A stretch of DNA of 64,000 bases from Thamnaconus septentrionalis (GCA_009823395.1 CM020502.1:14961444-15025443), one strand, 5' to 3'; positions 35,603 through 49,800 are shown, numbered from the stretch's first letter. Notes: generated by a model not told the origin, from the sequence alone. Made by a program: numbers and translations.

Positions 35603-38600
35603 TTAGGTCCCGCTGGGGTCGTGAGTGCCCACCTCACACACGTCCTCGTCGCAGACGCTTCGCACCAGGCCGAGGCCGCCAAACATCGCAGAGCCCTGAG
35701 CCGGACTCTGGGCGGCCGTCCCAGCGGAGTGCTGAGGGGACAGCACAGAGGGGTCCACCGCCCCTCTCGCTCCCCCTGCTGCTGCTGCTCCCTCACCCCC
35801 AGATGCGAAGAGGTGAGGGGAGGAGATCAAATCCGTCCCGTCCTCTCTTCTGCCCCCGCCTCCTTCGCCACCTTCACCGCTGCGCCTCTCGCAGTGCGAG
35901 CGGTGCCTCATGAAGCTGTCGCGCCACATGAACTTCTTGCCGCAGCTGAGGCAGTCGTACGGCTTGAGGCCGGTGTGCGTCTTCATGTGCTCCGTCAGGT
36001 GGTGCTTCATCTTGAACTTCTTGGCGCAGACGGGGCAGTGGAAGGGCCTCAGGTCCAGGTGCATGTTGATGTGGCGGTCCCGCATGCTCTTGTGAGTGAA
36101 GGTCTTGCCACAGTGGCACATGAAGACTTTCCCTCCGCTGCCACCGCTGTTCCCGCCGCCGCCTCCTCCAATGCCCACCCCATCCACGCCGTCGACTCCC
36201 AGGCTACCCTGCGCTGACGCAGGGACGGCACCGTGCTCCAGCCCGGGGCCTTTGAAGGCGCCTCCCCCGATGGCGGCCCCCGCCATCCCCAGGGAGGCGG
36301 CGGCGGCGTCCAGGGAGAGACCTGAGGCCTGGCTGTAGAGGAGCACCTGGTTTCCCTGCATGTCCAAGGGGAAGAGCTGGGCCCGGGCTGTGGCCGCGGC
36401 CGCCGACTGGACTTGGCCCAGCAGGGCCGAAACAGCGCGGTTGGCGCTCTGGCTCTGAGCCGCCGCCGCCGCGCTGTCGTGGAGGTGCTGAGCCAATGTC
36501 TGCTCCATTAAGCTGCTCTCAAACTTGAGGTAGTCTTCCGAAGACTGGCAGTAGTCCGCCTGGACGAGGACACAGAGAGAGAGGGTTCGCTTTTGATGCA
36601 AATTCTCTATCTATGTAATTCACTTATTTTTAGAGTTGTTGTACAGAGAAAAATAAGAATGTATAAAATAACTTTGTTTATTGCTCTTAAAAATGTAAAC
36701 ATCCAATGACTAATTAATGACTAACTGGTCATAACATTACAACCATTACCATTACAGTCAAGTTGTGGTGTAGTTGTAAAAAAAAAAAAAAAAATACCTC
36801 AGCGTTTTCATTCAATAAGTTTTTTCTGTAAGTAACTTTTTACTTCAATACATTCAGAACCTGCACTTTGACTTAAGAGTTGTATCAGTACTTTTTTTTT
36901 TACACAAGTGTGTATTTTTACTGTAGTAGAGAACATGAATACTTTTGCCACCTCTGAAACTGTGCAGTGTGGGAATTATTTGGAAGAAGCAAACATATTT
37001 GTAAGGAATGAAGAGGAGATGTTTAGTTTTTGCTTTACGCTGTCCAGCACAAATGGGTTAATGTATTGCAACAATACTCTATGTAGGTATTACTTGCACT
37101 CAGTTATTTTAAGAACAAACATAGCGCTATCTGTAGACCATTGGTCTTTAAATATTGGTGACCTTTTAAATCTGTTGAATCTTAAAATCATGATTATTCA
37201 CTTTGATATTATTTTGTCTGAAACATTTTAGTTTGTTCAATAAACTTGAGGAGAAAATGTCTCACCTGAAACTCTACAATACAAATTCCAACACCAACAG
37301 CATGCCACATTGTAAAGGTCCCCAAACTTAAACTCCGACTTTTGCGCAACAAATAAAGAGCAACGTGACCCAACGCTCGGCACACTTTAAATTCTCCAAA
37401 CGTCACGAGATTGTCGAGTCACCTGCGAGTCCATGTCGCTCTCGGCTCGGCCACTCAGCTCCGCAGACAGGCTCCGCACATTGGAGATGTTGAAGTCGCT
37501 CCTCGCCCTGTCTCGGGCCAGCTCCGCCTCCCTCTCGTCCTCTTCCTCCTCGTCCTCGCCAGCCTCGTCCCCGGACACCACGATCAGGTCGTCATCCTCC
37601 ACGCGCTCGCTCTTCACCACCACCCACTGCTTGCGAGGCATGATGCTGGGCTGCCTGTAGGTGGGTCGCTTCTGTGTGCTCAACGCTGACTCCTCGCCAT
37701 CCTAACATATGGTACAGAAGTGCATTTACAAATTAAAGCTGATTGATTGAATGGTCAACTCTGTTTTTTACGATCATTTAATCCAAAGCAAAGCAAATGA
37801 AACTCCTCCTGGCTCACCTGATAGGAAGACACTCCGAAGCTGTCGCTGACGCCGACCCCCTGCTCTGGCACAGAGTTCACTCTCTTCCTTCGGCTGCTGC
37901 CCCCTCCTCCTCCTCCTCTTCCTCCTCCTCCGCCTACATCTCCTCCTCCCTGCTTCCGCTTCCTCTGGTGGTACAACACCTCCTCCTCTAATTCCTCTTC
38001 CTCCTCCTCCTCCTCCTCCTCCTCCAGGTCCTCCTCGCCCTCCTCGTTTAGGAAGGCCTCCTCCCCACCAGACGGGGTGCAGTAGCTGGGAGTGAGGCCA
38101 GCGCCACCTCCGGCGGCAGCTGCGCCGCCTCCCCCGAAGCTGCTCCCGTCTCGCGGGCTGAAGTAGTTGGTGCTGCTGGGGGACTGGCTCTCGCTGACCG
38201 ACTGGCCGCTGGAGGCCTGGGGGCCACGCTGGGGCCCCATCACCAGAGAGCGCGCGCCCTGGTTGCCGCCACCGTCGGCAGAAGCTTCTCCGCTCCCAGC
38301 GTCACCGTTGCTGCTGCTGCACCCGACGTTTGCCAAGACTCCGCCTCCACCGCCGCTGCTCCCGTCCCGCCCGGCCCCTCTGCCGCCGCCGCCGCCGCCA
38401 CCACTCCCTCCCCCTGCCCTGTCCTCCTTGAGGAGCTCAGTGCATTTGTCCACGATGTGCCACATCTGGAGGACGCTGCCCACCGTCAGGTAGTTCACGA
38501 TGTCCTCGCGCAGCATCCGAAGCTGGCCAGTGTAGGCGCAGCTCAGCACGCTCTCAAATGCCAGCGGGTCCATGAGCGCAGGGATGGACACTGCCGACAT

Positions 38601-39602
38601 GTTCTTCAGTAGCACCTTGAGGTGACACAGGCAACAAAAAAAAAACAACTCGATCAGCAACTTTTATTGAATCTTCTCAATCTCCCCTATATTCGTATTG
38701 TTTCTGATGAGTCTCTTTTTTTTTGAGAGGTGCTCGATCAACAAAGTGTTCACAATTGTTCACAATGTAATATACAGACTTATGCATTGTATTGTTTGGT
38801 GTTGTTTTGACTGAATCAAAGAAGGTGGAGGGCTGACGATTTAAGGTGGAGGGCTGACGAGCTGGGTTGAGACACTACAATAAGTCTACCAGTCACTATA
38901 ACAATGTGGTTAAGTGAGTTTCTGTCTTGCAGAGCCAGAGCCAGAAAGAGACAAACAAGTTTCAATAAAAGCTTCCTAAAACTAAGTCAGCATCTTTCGG
39001 TCGATATGAAAGTGGAGTTTGTTGTGTTTTTTTTGCACAGTGGTTAGCATTGCCACCTCACAGCAAGAAGGTTGTGGGTTCGATTCCGGAACTGGGACCT
39101 TTCTGTGTGGAGTTTGCACGTTCACCCTGTGTCTGCGTGGGTTCTCTCCGGGTTCTCCAGCTTCCTCCCACAGTCCAAAAACATGCATGTGGAAGATGTC
39201 GGAAGGTGTGTGTGAGAGTGTGAACGGTTGTCTGTCTTTGTTTGTCTCTATGTGGCCCTGTGATGAACTGGCCACTTGTCCAGTGTGTCGCCCTGTCTTC
39301 ATCCTATGACAGCTGGGAGAGGCTTCAGCAGACCAGATATATATTAACACATATAAAAACAATATGAGGATCCTTACTTGGTCATGAAAGTAGGGCGAAG
39401 AGGCGGCGAGGACGCAGCGGTGGGCTTTGAACACTTGTCCCTGGACGTGGATGGAGAGGTCACAGAGGCGGCCGTCCTCTCTCTGCCTGTTGAGGCTGCT
39501 GAGCACTGCAGCCTGAGCGCTGGGGAAGCACACCTGCACCACCGAGCTCGAGGTGTCGCCCGAGGCTGAGCTGCTGCCCACTTCCATGTTCAGAGACTGC
39601 AT
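35603..39602 (-). CDS. zbtb22: ZBTB22, BTB/POZ and C2H2 zinc finger transcription factor
   Basis: Four coding exons on the minus strand: 39602-39378, 38615-37818, 37701-37423, 36559-35603, all in phase 0, predicting 752 residues (human 634). The ATG at 39602 follows an AG acceptor directly and a non-coding exon near 43.5 kb probably precedes it. Exons 1-2 hold the BTB domain: LCDLSIHVQGQVFKAHRCVL, SSPYFHDQ, then FESVLSCAYTGQL and VGSVLQMWHIVDKCTELL. QSPSSTNYFSPR and RPTYRQPSIMPRKQWVVVK are ZBTB22-specific landmarks. Three C-terminal fingers (about 578-660) begin with CHCGKTFTHKSMRDRH. Glu-, Gly- and Ala-rich linkers explain the extra length. BTB-ZF proteins bind DNA and recruit co-regulators through the BTB dimer; targets of ZBTB22 are poorly known. 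It is convergent with daxx, as neighbours in the extended MHC. Confidence 0.95.
39035..39330 (+). mobile_element. SINE copy in zbtb22 intron
   Basis: It matches the body of 8428-8809 (GCACAGTGGTTAGCATTGCC, GGGTTCGATTCCGGAACT, CTTCCTCCCACAGTCCAAAA) but is more diverged and lacks the first bases and the (TGAA)n tail. It lies in the intron splitting the BTB domain. Confidence 0.8.
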
Positions 39603-42600
39603 CTGGGCGAGGGGGGAGAAAAACACACTTCAGTTACTGACTGTGAAACAGAGATGCGGTTTGGCTGTTGTTTTGTAAATCACATCACTTGTGATTACAC
39701 TGGGGTCAAGAGAGACTATAGACAAATAAAGCAATGTAACAAATATCAAATACAGGTGGAGCAGCTCTATAGTTATTATGCCAGACTAGACAGGGATTTG
39801 AACAGTGGACCTTGTTGCTGTGAGGCAGCATTGCTTGCCACTGTATCGCTGTCCAAGCAAAACATTAACACAAAGACCAGTCATGTACCATTTCTTCAAA
39901 AACTAGCACAATTTAACAAAATGTAACTATACTGTGCAGGCAAATGTATTGATTCGTCAAATTGGCATGCACTCACAATCAACAGCTAAACTAAGGTCAG
40001 GTTAGATCACAACACATAGCGTATCAAAGGAATGGCCTGCAGAAACATTATAAGCCAACATTCACTGCCTCCCTCATTTTTATAAACTGCTAAGTGTGTG
40101 CATGTTTGACAATGCACGCTAGGATGCCCTAGGAGACAAATTAGTGCTGTTTCTGAGAACACAGGGCACATCAAGTCTTGTAACATTGAACACCCACACT
40201 CCGGGGACCCCGACAAGGTTTTATTAGACCCTGACTTGAGTCCAAACAACATCAGCCCATCGATCACTCCCCGTCCCCATCGATCACTGGCAGCAGACTC
40301 CACTTTCCTCCTTGCAGCCTGAGGAATGCCAAGCAGGCTGGAGACCTCGCTGACTGAATGGTCTGGAATGGTCAGGAATGGTCCTCCTACTCCTGGAATT
40401 CTGACTGTTGCCACTTGCTTATCTCTTCCATTCCATATTTTTTCCCAAGAATTGAAGAGCAGCTGCTTAAAGAGGCTGACAATGGTGCATCTATGCAGTA
40501 ATGCTAAAAAGGGGCTACAAAATATTATTTTATAATTCCAAAACAGAAAACTAGATGAAGATTTGAGCGTGCAACAGCTATGGTGAAGACTCCAGAAAAT
40601 AGTCTTTCAAAAAGAATCAACTTCTGCAAAGTCATGGTGTATTTAATTGTTCTGGAGAAGAATAAAGTGCTGTTTCAGGAACAAAAGGAGGTAGAGGCAC
40701 ATTTAATCAATTATTGAGCTGCGGACGCTGTGAGGTTTTGAGTCTGCAGCCCTGCTGAGCTTGAAAATACAAGTCATGCTTTTTTCTGCATGGCTAAAAC
40801 AGTATCACAGAAAATCTCTGTGGGCTGTAGAAGAAGAAGAAGAATTAAAGCTGCAAGCAGCGTTCAAGGGGCTGAGCCGTCCGTGGCCCGCCGTGGCCCG
40901 TCGACCCCTGCTGACCCCTTCTCACCCCTTCTAACAGCCACCGATGCTTGCCGACCCCTTCTGACGGCTGCCAAGCCCTGCTGAGAACTGCTGCTGACAC
41001 CTGCCGTCGTCACCACGAAACCCCCCAATAGGCTTTCCACGTGTTTGCTTGCAAAATGTCGTATAAAGTATGTTGGTTTTTTTCAGTGGCAAAAAAACCC
41101 AACAAAAAAATTTATCTAAACAGCCCAAAAACTCAGTGAAATTACCATCCAATGATAGTTTAGCATGTAACGGAGTGGTACAATGCAAAATCTCATAATG
41201 TCTGAAAATTGAAAAATCAACAAACTATAGTATGTTGTTTATTTTTTTTAAGTCAATGTCAGAGAGAAGGCAAGAATATAAAACATCATCTCATCAGGAC
41301 AGATAGCTCAGGGTGGAGGAAGCCTGACTGCGGTGCATGAGGTTGTCAGTTTAATTCTACACCAATAACTGATTTTTTTAACCCCTTAGAAAAGAAGAGA
41401 AGGTTAAAAAGAACAACACAAAAATTCACTTCTAAAATTTGCTTTAAAAAAAAATGTGTTAATAAAGTTGCGGTGTTTGTTGTCTTTGTTTTTTTGGAAA
41501 ACTGGGATCCCGACTAAGATTTGGATCAAACTCAGAGATCAATGAAAACTTTCTAAAAAAAAAAAGAAAAATCATAGTATGTAGCTGTGTCAATCATGAA
41601 ATGAGTGAAAGAGCAGCAACATCCCAACTTGTCTGAAACTTGTCTGTGAAAAAATGTCACACTTAAAACTTGTTTTTTTAATTTTTTTAATTAATTAATC
41701 AATTAATTAATTAATTAATTTTTTCCGTTTTTTTGTTATTTAGGGACTGAGCCTGCTGTGGCCTGCCGTGGCCCGTCAACCTCTGCTGAAACCCTTCAAT
41801 ATGCTTTCTGCAGCGTGACTGTCTGATTCTGAGGCCCCAATGAGACAAACTAGTGATTTATCTTTGCATCGCTGCAAAATGGTCATACGGATCTGGGTGG
41901 CTGCTTTTCTCCTTTTTTTGTAGGTGGTGCTGTTATTTTGTGTCAAATTTGATGAGTTTTGAAGCATGTTTAGTGGGTGGAATGTGAAATGAAAGAAGTT
42001 TCCTTAATCATATATGGAAGCAAACGATGCAGATTTTGCACTTCCTGTTTTTGGTGGAAGCTATCAAGTGGAAATTACAGGCCTTGATGAGACAAACGTG
42101 AGCATTTGTTTGATGACCGTAGGACCTTCCTAATGGCAATAGCAGCCATTTGTGAGTATGTTGCATGCAGGACCTGCAGCTGCTGCACCATGTCTCCCCC
42201 CCATGGATCAATAGCACAGGCACGAGCAGCAAGAATGGCTGTGAATGTCTTTATGATGTCTGACAGATTTATTCTCAAAGGTAGAGCATGTGACCGAGAT
42301 CGTGAATCACACAGGTCGCTACCTGTTGAGTAGTTTTATTATATCAATATTATCCCAGCATAGACAGGACTGAGGGAGGGACAGGGAGTGAAAGGGAAAA
42401 CAGAAGTGGGACCTTCAGGTGAAGGACGGTAGACAGAGAGCAATGGCAACAAAATACGTCTCTGCGGCGTTAATAAAAGCAGGCATTAAAGTGGAGAATT
42501 AACAATGTAAATGATAATATAAATCTGCTGGTGCTCCCAAACAAGTTGAGTATTAATCAGTTACATCAGTTTTGTAACTCGCTTGTTTAAACAAAAGTTT

Positions 42601-43472
42601 GATTTGCTGCTACCTTTTGTCTTGTTTTTTTCAAAATGTTTTTTTTTTTTTAAATCTCAACAAATCTTACTCGAATCCTGGAAACAATCAACAAATTAAT
42701 AACACACAAAGTGGAAACAACACTACTATTTTTTCACTTTAATCTAAAACTAACAAACAGCATCATTATCTGCAGTTTCTGACTCACTTCTGTTTAAATC
42801 GACAACCTTTTCTGTCATGTAAACACGGCCTGAACGTCATGACTGTCTTCAAGAAAAAAGAAAGAAAAATGTATTACCTTAATGGGCTTTTTTGGCAGTG
42901 CATTTTCCCCCCACACACAAACCGCTGCTAAACGGTGACGTAGTGACATACATTCTGTTTGCGCTGTCTGGACAGATTCCAGACAACCAGGGGCTCGTCT
43001 GAAGTCTGACTGTCAACACTGCAACTGACGACACCACGGCAGACCAGAAACATTAACTTCAATTTCAAAATCACACTAGGAAGAAAAAAAAAGATGTCGT
43101 GTACTTTGAAGAAAAAAAAAAATTAAACTTAAAATAATAATAATAAAAAAAAAATAGATGAATCCTCAGCACAAACATAACAACCCGACATTCTGTTGCG
43201 ATTCCTGAGAATGTCAACAGCTGGATAATATTCACACTTTTTGTTTTTGCTTTTTAGCATCTAAAGGGCAGGAAAAAAAAACTTGAAGTGGCTTGAGACG
43301 GGTCTTGTCTCGAGAACTCTCTGTCGCAGGCCAGACATGACGCTCAGCTGCGAACCGTCTGGGTCTCGCCGCCGCCGCCGCCGCCGCGACCAGATGTGAC
43401 GTTAGCATGTTAGCTTAGCCGCTAGCTGGGGCGGCGGGCTACCCTCCCGCCCGCTGCGGATGTTCCACTCAC
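39603..43472 (-). other. Probable zbtb22 intron 1
   Basis: 3.9 kb between the non-coding exon and the first coding exon. Two GC-rich patches, at about 40850-41000 and 41745-41800, share GGCCCGCCGTGGCCCG-like sequence. The first follows GAATTAAAGCTGCAAGCAGC, a common fish repeat start, so they are probably fragments of one repeat family. Near 41290-41370 is a tRNA-like stretch, probably another SINE head. A/T-rich simple tracts fill the rest. No exon is supported. Confidence 0.5.
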
Positions 43473-43790
43473 CGCTTCAGTTGACAGCGACGCCTTCAAA
43501 CAGACAGCGGGTGGCTGAGGCAGCGGCAGCGGTGATGGCGGCACAACAGCCCGCCGTCACGTCCCTCGACCCGAGAACTTTCGAGAACATGTCGCTTTTC
43601 TCCAACATTTTTTTTTTTTTTGGACGCCGTTCTCCCTATCTGCTCTCTCCAGCAGCGGCGAGACGGTTGGCGACGTCGCCTTTAAGAGAATCCCAGACAG
43701 CGGCGACAGACTTTTTTTTTTTTGCCGACGAAATTGGATTAATAAATAATTAAATGCGTTTTTAACGCCGCCTCGCAAGGTGCCGGGTGG
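43330..43790 (-). promoter_or_regulatory. CpG-rich zbtb22 promoter and non-coding first exon
   Basis: This is the CpG-densest non-coding segment of the window, with (GCC)6 near 43369-43388. On the minus strand AAGCG|GTGAGTGG provides a strong donor with the exon ending at 43473, upstream of the phase-free acceptor at 39603. A GCCGCCATC motif (YY1-like) lies within the putative exon. The start site is probably between 43550 and 43780. Confidence 0.6.
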
Positions 43791-43950
43791 AAGAAAAAGA
43801 AGAAGATACTAAAAGTGAAATTGACACTTTAACCTTGTACGTGATTTTTAAGTGGAAGCAGTGACGTGCGCTGATATTCTGGGTGGGCAGGTGCTCTAGC
43901 AGAGAAATGGGCGCTCATTTAAAATAAATACTTTGAAAAATTTACATATA

Positions 43951-44226
43951 TACACTACCAGTCAAATGTTTGGCCACATCCTATGAATTGAATGTATTTT
44001 CTTTCATTCGCATGTATTCTATTAACGTTGCAGTTTCTCACTGACGGCATAAAAACTATGTATGAACACACATGGAATTATGTAGGAAACAAACGTGTCA
44101 AATAACTCAAACACTGTCATATATGTGATGCCTTCAGACAGTATCTATCTGCAGTGTAGAAAGTTGTAAAGATAGAAAAAAAAACATGCATGAGAAGGTG
44201 TGTCCAAACTTTTGTCTGGTAGTGCA
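43951..44226. mobile_element. Tc1-type miniature element, copy 3
   Basis: Terminal TACACTACCAGTCAAATGTT and GTGTGTCCAAACTTTTGTCT form an inverted pair matching the other copies. The inner sequence is in the opposite orientation to 17099-17456. Confidence 0.8.
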
Positions 44227-46177
44227 TATATTTACATATATACACATACACAAACAAAAATGCTCTATATTTAGAGCGAGACAGCACAGTAATAGTATAG
44301 TAAACTCAAAATGCATCCCAGTTCACATACATAAAAAGATAGAAAAAAAAAACTATAACGACCGAATAATTTGTAATCAATTTGACCAGAAGAACTACTG
44401 AATGTTTGAGTTTACCCCAGGTTAGCCGCAGTAAGCCCAATTTACTAAAATGTTGAGGCTTAGTCACCATAGGCCTGACTGACACAATATCCCAGAAGAG
44501 ACGCCGATCTATCTCTATCTTGAAGTTCAGTATGAAGAAACAGTGCAAATGCTTTGGGGTGCAGTGATGATGAGTGCGTGCTTGATGTGGGTTTTATACA
44601 AAAAAAAAAGGGGGACTTGTACTGGTGATTTTGAGGAAAAAGGGCACGTCCTACAGCGCCACATAGTGTCCATGTCCCTGATTTATTTTAAAGTTATGCT
44701 CACAGACTTGTGATAACTGATGATAAAAGCTGGAAATCTATCATAAAACATTAAAAAGAAACAGCCAAATAGCAGTTCAGTACCGAGGAAAGCAAAACAC
44801 ATGCAGGGCATTCAATGGTTTTACTGTTATTTTGAATTCTTGAAAAAAGGAAAAGCAAGGTTATCCGTATTTATCATTCTTTATTTCACAGAACTACACA
44901 CATATGTGTAGTATAGTTCTATTGCGTTTTATGCCAACAAATATTATTTTAGGGCTGAAGACGGCAAATGACCACTTCTGAAATTACATTTTCTGGACAC
45001 ATACGTAATGCTGTGAGAACCCAAGTGATGTAGTTAATCATGGCCATTAAACATCACATCATGGTGCAATGCTGACCTTTAGAGAGGAGGGGGCGGATGG
45101 ATGGAGAAGTGCGAGGTGGGCCTCAGAACTTTCTATTGGTTTACATGCTGTGCTCAGTTGTGTTGTCTAACAGTTGTTGTCGCACAAAGCTGCTTGTGAT
45201 GTTCTGCACTACAGTACATACTTGATTTTCCATTTTAAACTTCATGTATTTCCTTTTATATTGAACTCCTATAAAATAATAATTTCTAAAAAGTCTGGGG
45301 AAACGATTAGATTTGACTAATTATGTTGAATTATTACATGACCTGAAATCAATAGATTGCCAATATTACTTATGTTTATGTAATATACATTTTCTAATCA
45401 ATTTAGAGTAAAAGAAAGAGGGAAATTGTGTTCATTTAAAGTTTATAATGGAGTTAAAAACAAAACATTGAGAAAAATGGCTTCAATATAGCTTCCGTTT
45501 GACACAAATCAAACTCAAAGAGTAAAGATTACACAAAAAAAGACAGTAATGCCAGCTAAAAACATGCAGATAAATTAAGATTCCACAGGTTGACTTGTAA
45601 TATAAATTATTCCAAGGTGGACTTTGTTTTGTCTGAAACGACACAGGAATCAAGGCTTTGTGGAGAACAGTTGTTAGTGTCATCCAATAAAATTTAAAAC
45701 TGGCTGCACTTTATTTTTTTTTTGCATTTGTTGTATGAGTCTTAATGCGACACTAAAGGCTATGATAAAGCAGGGCAGTGAACATATTCAGTTTCATTAA
45801 AAATATCCACTGAAATTTGTTTCTCAACTCACTCACTACTCGCAACGCTTCCAAACTGCTTAGGTATTTCTATTTATAAAAAAAGCTGAAAAAATACACT
45901 TTTCTGCCTTTGTAAGTAAGAAAAAATATTAAAACCACTGTTGTGAATAATATTCAAGGCCTTGAAACATAAAGATACAATGATTTCCACATTTACCTGC
46001 TTTAATGTGTGAATAAGCAGTGATGAAGCAACATGGTCAGCGTGCACAGAGTTCCCTGTCACTACTAAAGATCAAAAAGGGAAAGGGATCCAACTCAAAT
46101 GGTGGCCTCGCACTGCAACCTTGTGTGACCATTGAAGTTTGTCAGGCAGGTAAAATTTTAATTTATTCTTCAGAAAG

Positions 46178-46208
<31 letters not shown>

Positions 46209-46387
46209 AGTATCTCCGGATCTACCATCAGGTTATACAATCAACTTTTGTTGTTTCAGACCAAACGGGTATACTTGCACATAACAATATTTAAAATCGG
46301 ACCAAGGATGTATGTATACATATAAAACTCCCCCTCAAATTTACAGTTTTAAAGTTTTCTTTTAGCCCTTCACTTTGAAAAAGGACC
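44227..46387 (-). other. Intergenic stretch and kifc1 3' UTR
   Basis: No exon was recognised. For kifc1 (minus strand) AATAAA occurs at 46167-46162 and 45715-45710; either could end the transcript. Poly(A) at 46175-46206 (+), read as poly(T) on the transcript strand, lies between the first signal and the stop codon. Confidence 0.5.
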
Positions 46388-46759
46388 TCACTTCCTGTTG
46401 GCACTTGCAGTCCCAATGACACAGTCGTTCACCTGTGAGGATGAGACAAAACTCGCTTTAGGAAATAAAAGAAACCTGCAAATTGGGGCAAGTTAACCAA
46501 ACTAATGAACCCGAGAGAAAAAACAACAATGTATCCACTTTGACGGTCCACAGTAAAACGTGCGCTTTTCATGACACCCAGCTTACCTTGCTGGCAAACC
46601 TCAATGAGTTGAGGGTCTCCCCAAAGCTGTCTGGCTCTGGAGCGATGTTCACAAACATCAAGCTATGATTGAAAGGTGGGAAAAAGCACACAAGCCAATA
46701 AATAACCATAATTCATGACTTCAATACTTGATGACAAGGCAAAGCTAAGATATAGCAGG

Positions 46760-46836
<77 letters not shown>

Positions 46837-49800
46837 CATTGATTGATTACGTTTTGCTGTTGCCACCTAAGCAACCCTGCAGAAGGTAAGTCAGCTTGGA
46901 GTTCCTGTATGGAATGAAGCTCTCCTGAAACACAAACAACAGCATATATTTCAAAATATACAAACACAAAACATTAAAAGCATGGACTTGCTCAATATTG
47001 TGTCAGAATTTTCAACAGCTGTATAGTTTTTTTTAAAAAATGTTTTCTAAAGTGTTTTGCTCAACCTTCTCACTCAAGGTGACCCAGTGAGTCAAGAAAA
47101 AAATTGTCTGGTTTCAACTTCTTTCTATGTGCTCATAAGTGCAGCACGATTCTGCACAGAATAACTGATGTGTGTGCTCTTGTGGGTTCTTCTTGTTAAT
47201 ATTGTTATTGTAAAAATTATATTTAAAAAAAAAATGATTTACACACCTTATTGGCCAGTGCGCTGATGACGATGCCCAGGTTGGACAGGGAGCTGTTGAT
47301 GGCCGTCATCTCTTTGAAGCGCTCACCCTGGGACTGACTCTTCACCATCCGCTCACTGCCAGCCAAGTCCACCAAGCACAGGGTGGCTACACGTCCAGAA
47401 AGAAACACAATCACCTATATATGAAGTCATTAAACCATAAAAACATTTTCTAGACACAAAAATTTGGTCACATGACCCCGTACGTCACATCCACTGACGT
47501 GTAAATGTGAAAAAAATGGTTCCATGACACTTTTACGATATACCTCTCTATGGATCCGTCTGAAAAACCACCTCATGAGAGCATCAAAACCTTTTAGCCA
47601 TATTTGAGAGGATTTTCCATGTTTAGCTGTTTTCATCACCAGTTTTTTTTTTTATTGCCATATTGAGGTTTTGCACAATTCTAGGGGTCACGGAAACACA
47701 GCTTGGGGGATACACAAATACCTGATATTCTTTTTTTTCTTTTTATTTAAACCGGCATCATCATCAGCGATGCAATACTCACACTTGCACTTAACGTCCC
47801 TTCCAACATTGGCTCCCTCGATATCCAGCTGGAAGACTGAATGCGAGCGAGAGGAGCGGTCATTCTGGGCCGTCTGGGCTGTGGAACGATTGTTATTGGC
47901 CAGGGCAATCAGGCCGAGGACCTATCAGGAGGAGGGATCACAGCTCTGAGTGGACTGCCCGCTGACACAAGCTTCAAACAACGTCCTAAAGTTGTGTTGT
48001 TCAACAGTTTGGAAGCGGCCCTTCGTACCTGATCCTCGTTGGAGACCTTTTCGTAGGTGAGGTTGGTGATGGTCACCTCGCTGTTGGACAACTTCCTGAT
48101 CTCGTGCTCCGGCCTCTTGCTGGCTTTTCCAGTGTAGAGGAGGTCGCGCAGAGTCTCGTTGTAAATCTCAACAAAGCTCGCCGTGAAGGTGAACTGAGGA
48201 GGCAAAACACGGTCGCAATGTGACTCTGTGCTCTCGCGTACGAATGCTTCATCTCTGCCACTTTTCTCAGCGGCATCTAAACCTAAAGAGTAAATGTTGC
48301 AATCCAACCACATGGAAAGAGAGACAACGCTTCAAGAAACCGGAACAGAAATACGACGCTGATTTATGCCAATACGTGGGCTTATCATGCCGAAAATGAC
48401 TAGTAACAACATAACGCTGACGCAGAAACATCATTCACAAATCAAAGATGTGGTATGAAAAAAAAAGAAAAAAAAAGAATAATTCATTTGAACATCATTA
48501 CAAGAGAACACAATGTTTGTGGTAATTTTTAAATTGTGACAAGCAGAAAAGATGCTTGGATCCGATGTTCAAAACTACATTTCTCCTCTCAACTACGGTA
48601 GCGTTGACTGAACCAAGACCAATCGGCTCTTCTGCTCCCCATGTCACGGTCCGTCAACTCGGAGGTCGCTGAACCTTCTTGCAGGAATCCCAGAAGTCAT
48701 AGTGGTACAATATCAACAGAAAGTGTTTTATTCAACAGTTACGACTGTCGTCTTACTACAGTTATGAGCAGTGGTTCACTTAGTGAAAGGTTTGCATGTT
48801 TCAGCAGAGCACTGATGTTTCCTTGGCTTTCAGAAAAGTATTGCTGTGCCCTATTATTATTATTATTATTATTATATTATTATAGCTGACCTCTCCTGAA
48901 TGTATGCGTTTTAAACCACGTTGGGGCCGCAAAGGGACAAAATCAATTTGTTGTGGCCGGTGTTGACTGGGTCAGTGTGTGTGGGGAAAGCCTGTGCGTG
49001 ACGACCTGCACTGACCTCCCAGCCTCCAGTTTGCAGCTTCTCTGCGGCTCTGAAGATCTGCTGCACGGCTCTGGGGATGACGCCTCTGGCCTCCTCATAC
49101 TCAGCTCCCTCCATGGTGTACGTCTTCCCACTTCCTGTCTGACCGTAGGCAAAGCAGCACACGTTGTAGCCGTCCAGCGCCGACTGGACCAGCAGGGAGA
49201 TCTCCTCGAAGACCTGATGAGCGCAATCATCATCAACAAGGCGTCACCAATGATCGATGAGCATTGGAAGAAAAAGCGTGCGCGGCTAAATTCGCAAAAA
49301 GATTTTACCTCCTGTTGTAATGTGGAAGGGCCAAACACCCGGTCAAAACTGAAGTTGTAATTCTTCTGGGTCTCTGCATTTTTTCCTGTGTGAGACTAAA
49401 GAACAGAATTGTTTCATTGTTTCACCTACGGCCACACACAGTCCAACCTATTGACGGTATTCACATGGGAATTTGTTGACAAACTGTCATGTGAAACTAC
49501 TTGTAATGATGAAAACACCCACATTAGTTCAGCCTGGACCATTGAGAGACTCTGCATTCCAGCAGGTTTCTTACCTCTTCCGTTTTCGCAAGCGTTATGG
49601 ATTTGTTGTCACTGGTCGGCAGCTGGATGTGCTTAGTAAGGCCACCATCCACCAGGGGGCGCACTCTGCAAAACACCCTGATGTTGCCCTGTTTCAAAGA
49701 AAAAGTTTAGACAAATGAGTTGACACCAATTAAAACCCAGTTTGACAAAATTATGTTAAATCAAAAAAGCTGAAAGATCTTGCGAGTGGTTGACCCCTAG

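Noticed and set aside
35525..36217. 230-residue plus-strand frame opposite the zbtb22 last exon
   Set aside because: It is the antisense shadow of a GC-rich exon; the minus-strand frame carries the C2H2 fingers and conserved motifs.
41290..41370. Possible tRNA gene (AGATAGCTCAGGGTGG ... GTCAGTTTAATTCTAC)
   Set aside because: The arms do not pair as a cloverleaf, the anticodon stem is not convincing, and the B box is degenerate; it is more likely a SINE head.
43534..43753. Plus-strand open frame starting MAAQQPAVTSLDP in the zbtb22 CpG-rich promoter
   Set aside because: It has a reasonable start context but runs into poly(T)-encoded phenylalanines, has no donor leading to another exon and no family similarity. 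It overlaps the antisense 5' UTR exon of zbtb22.
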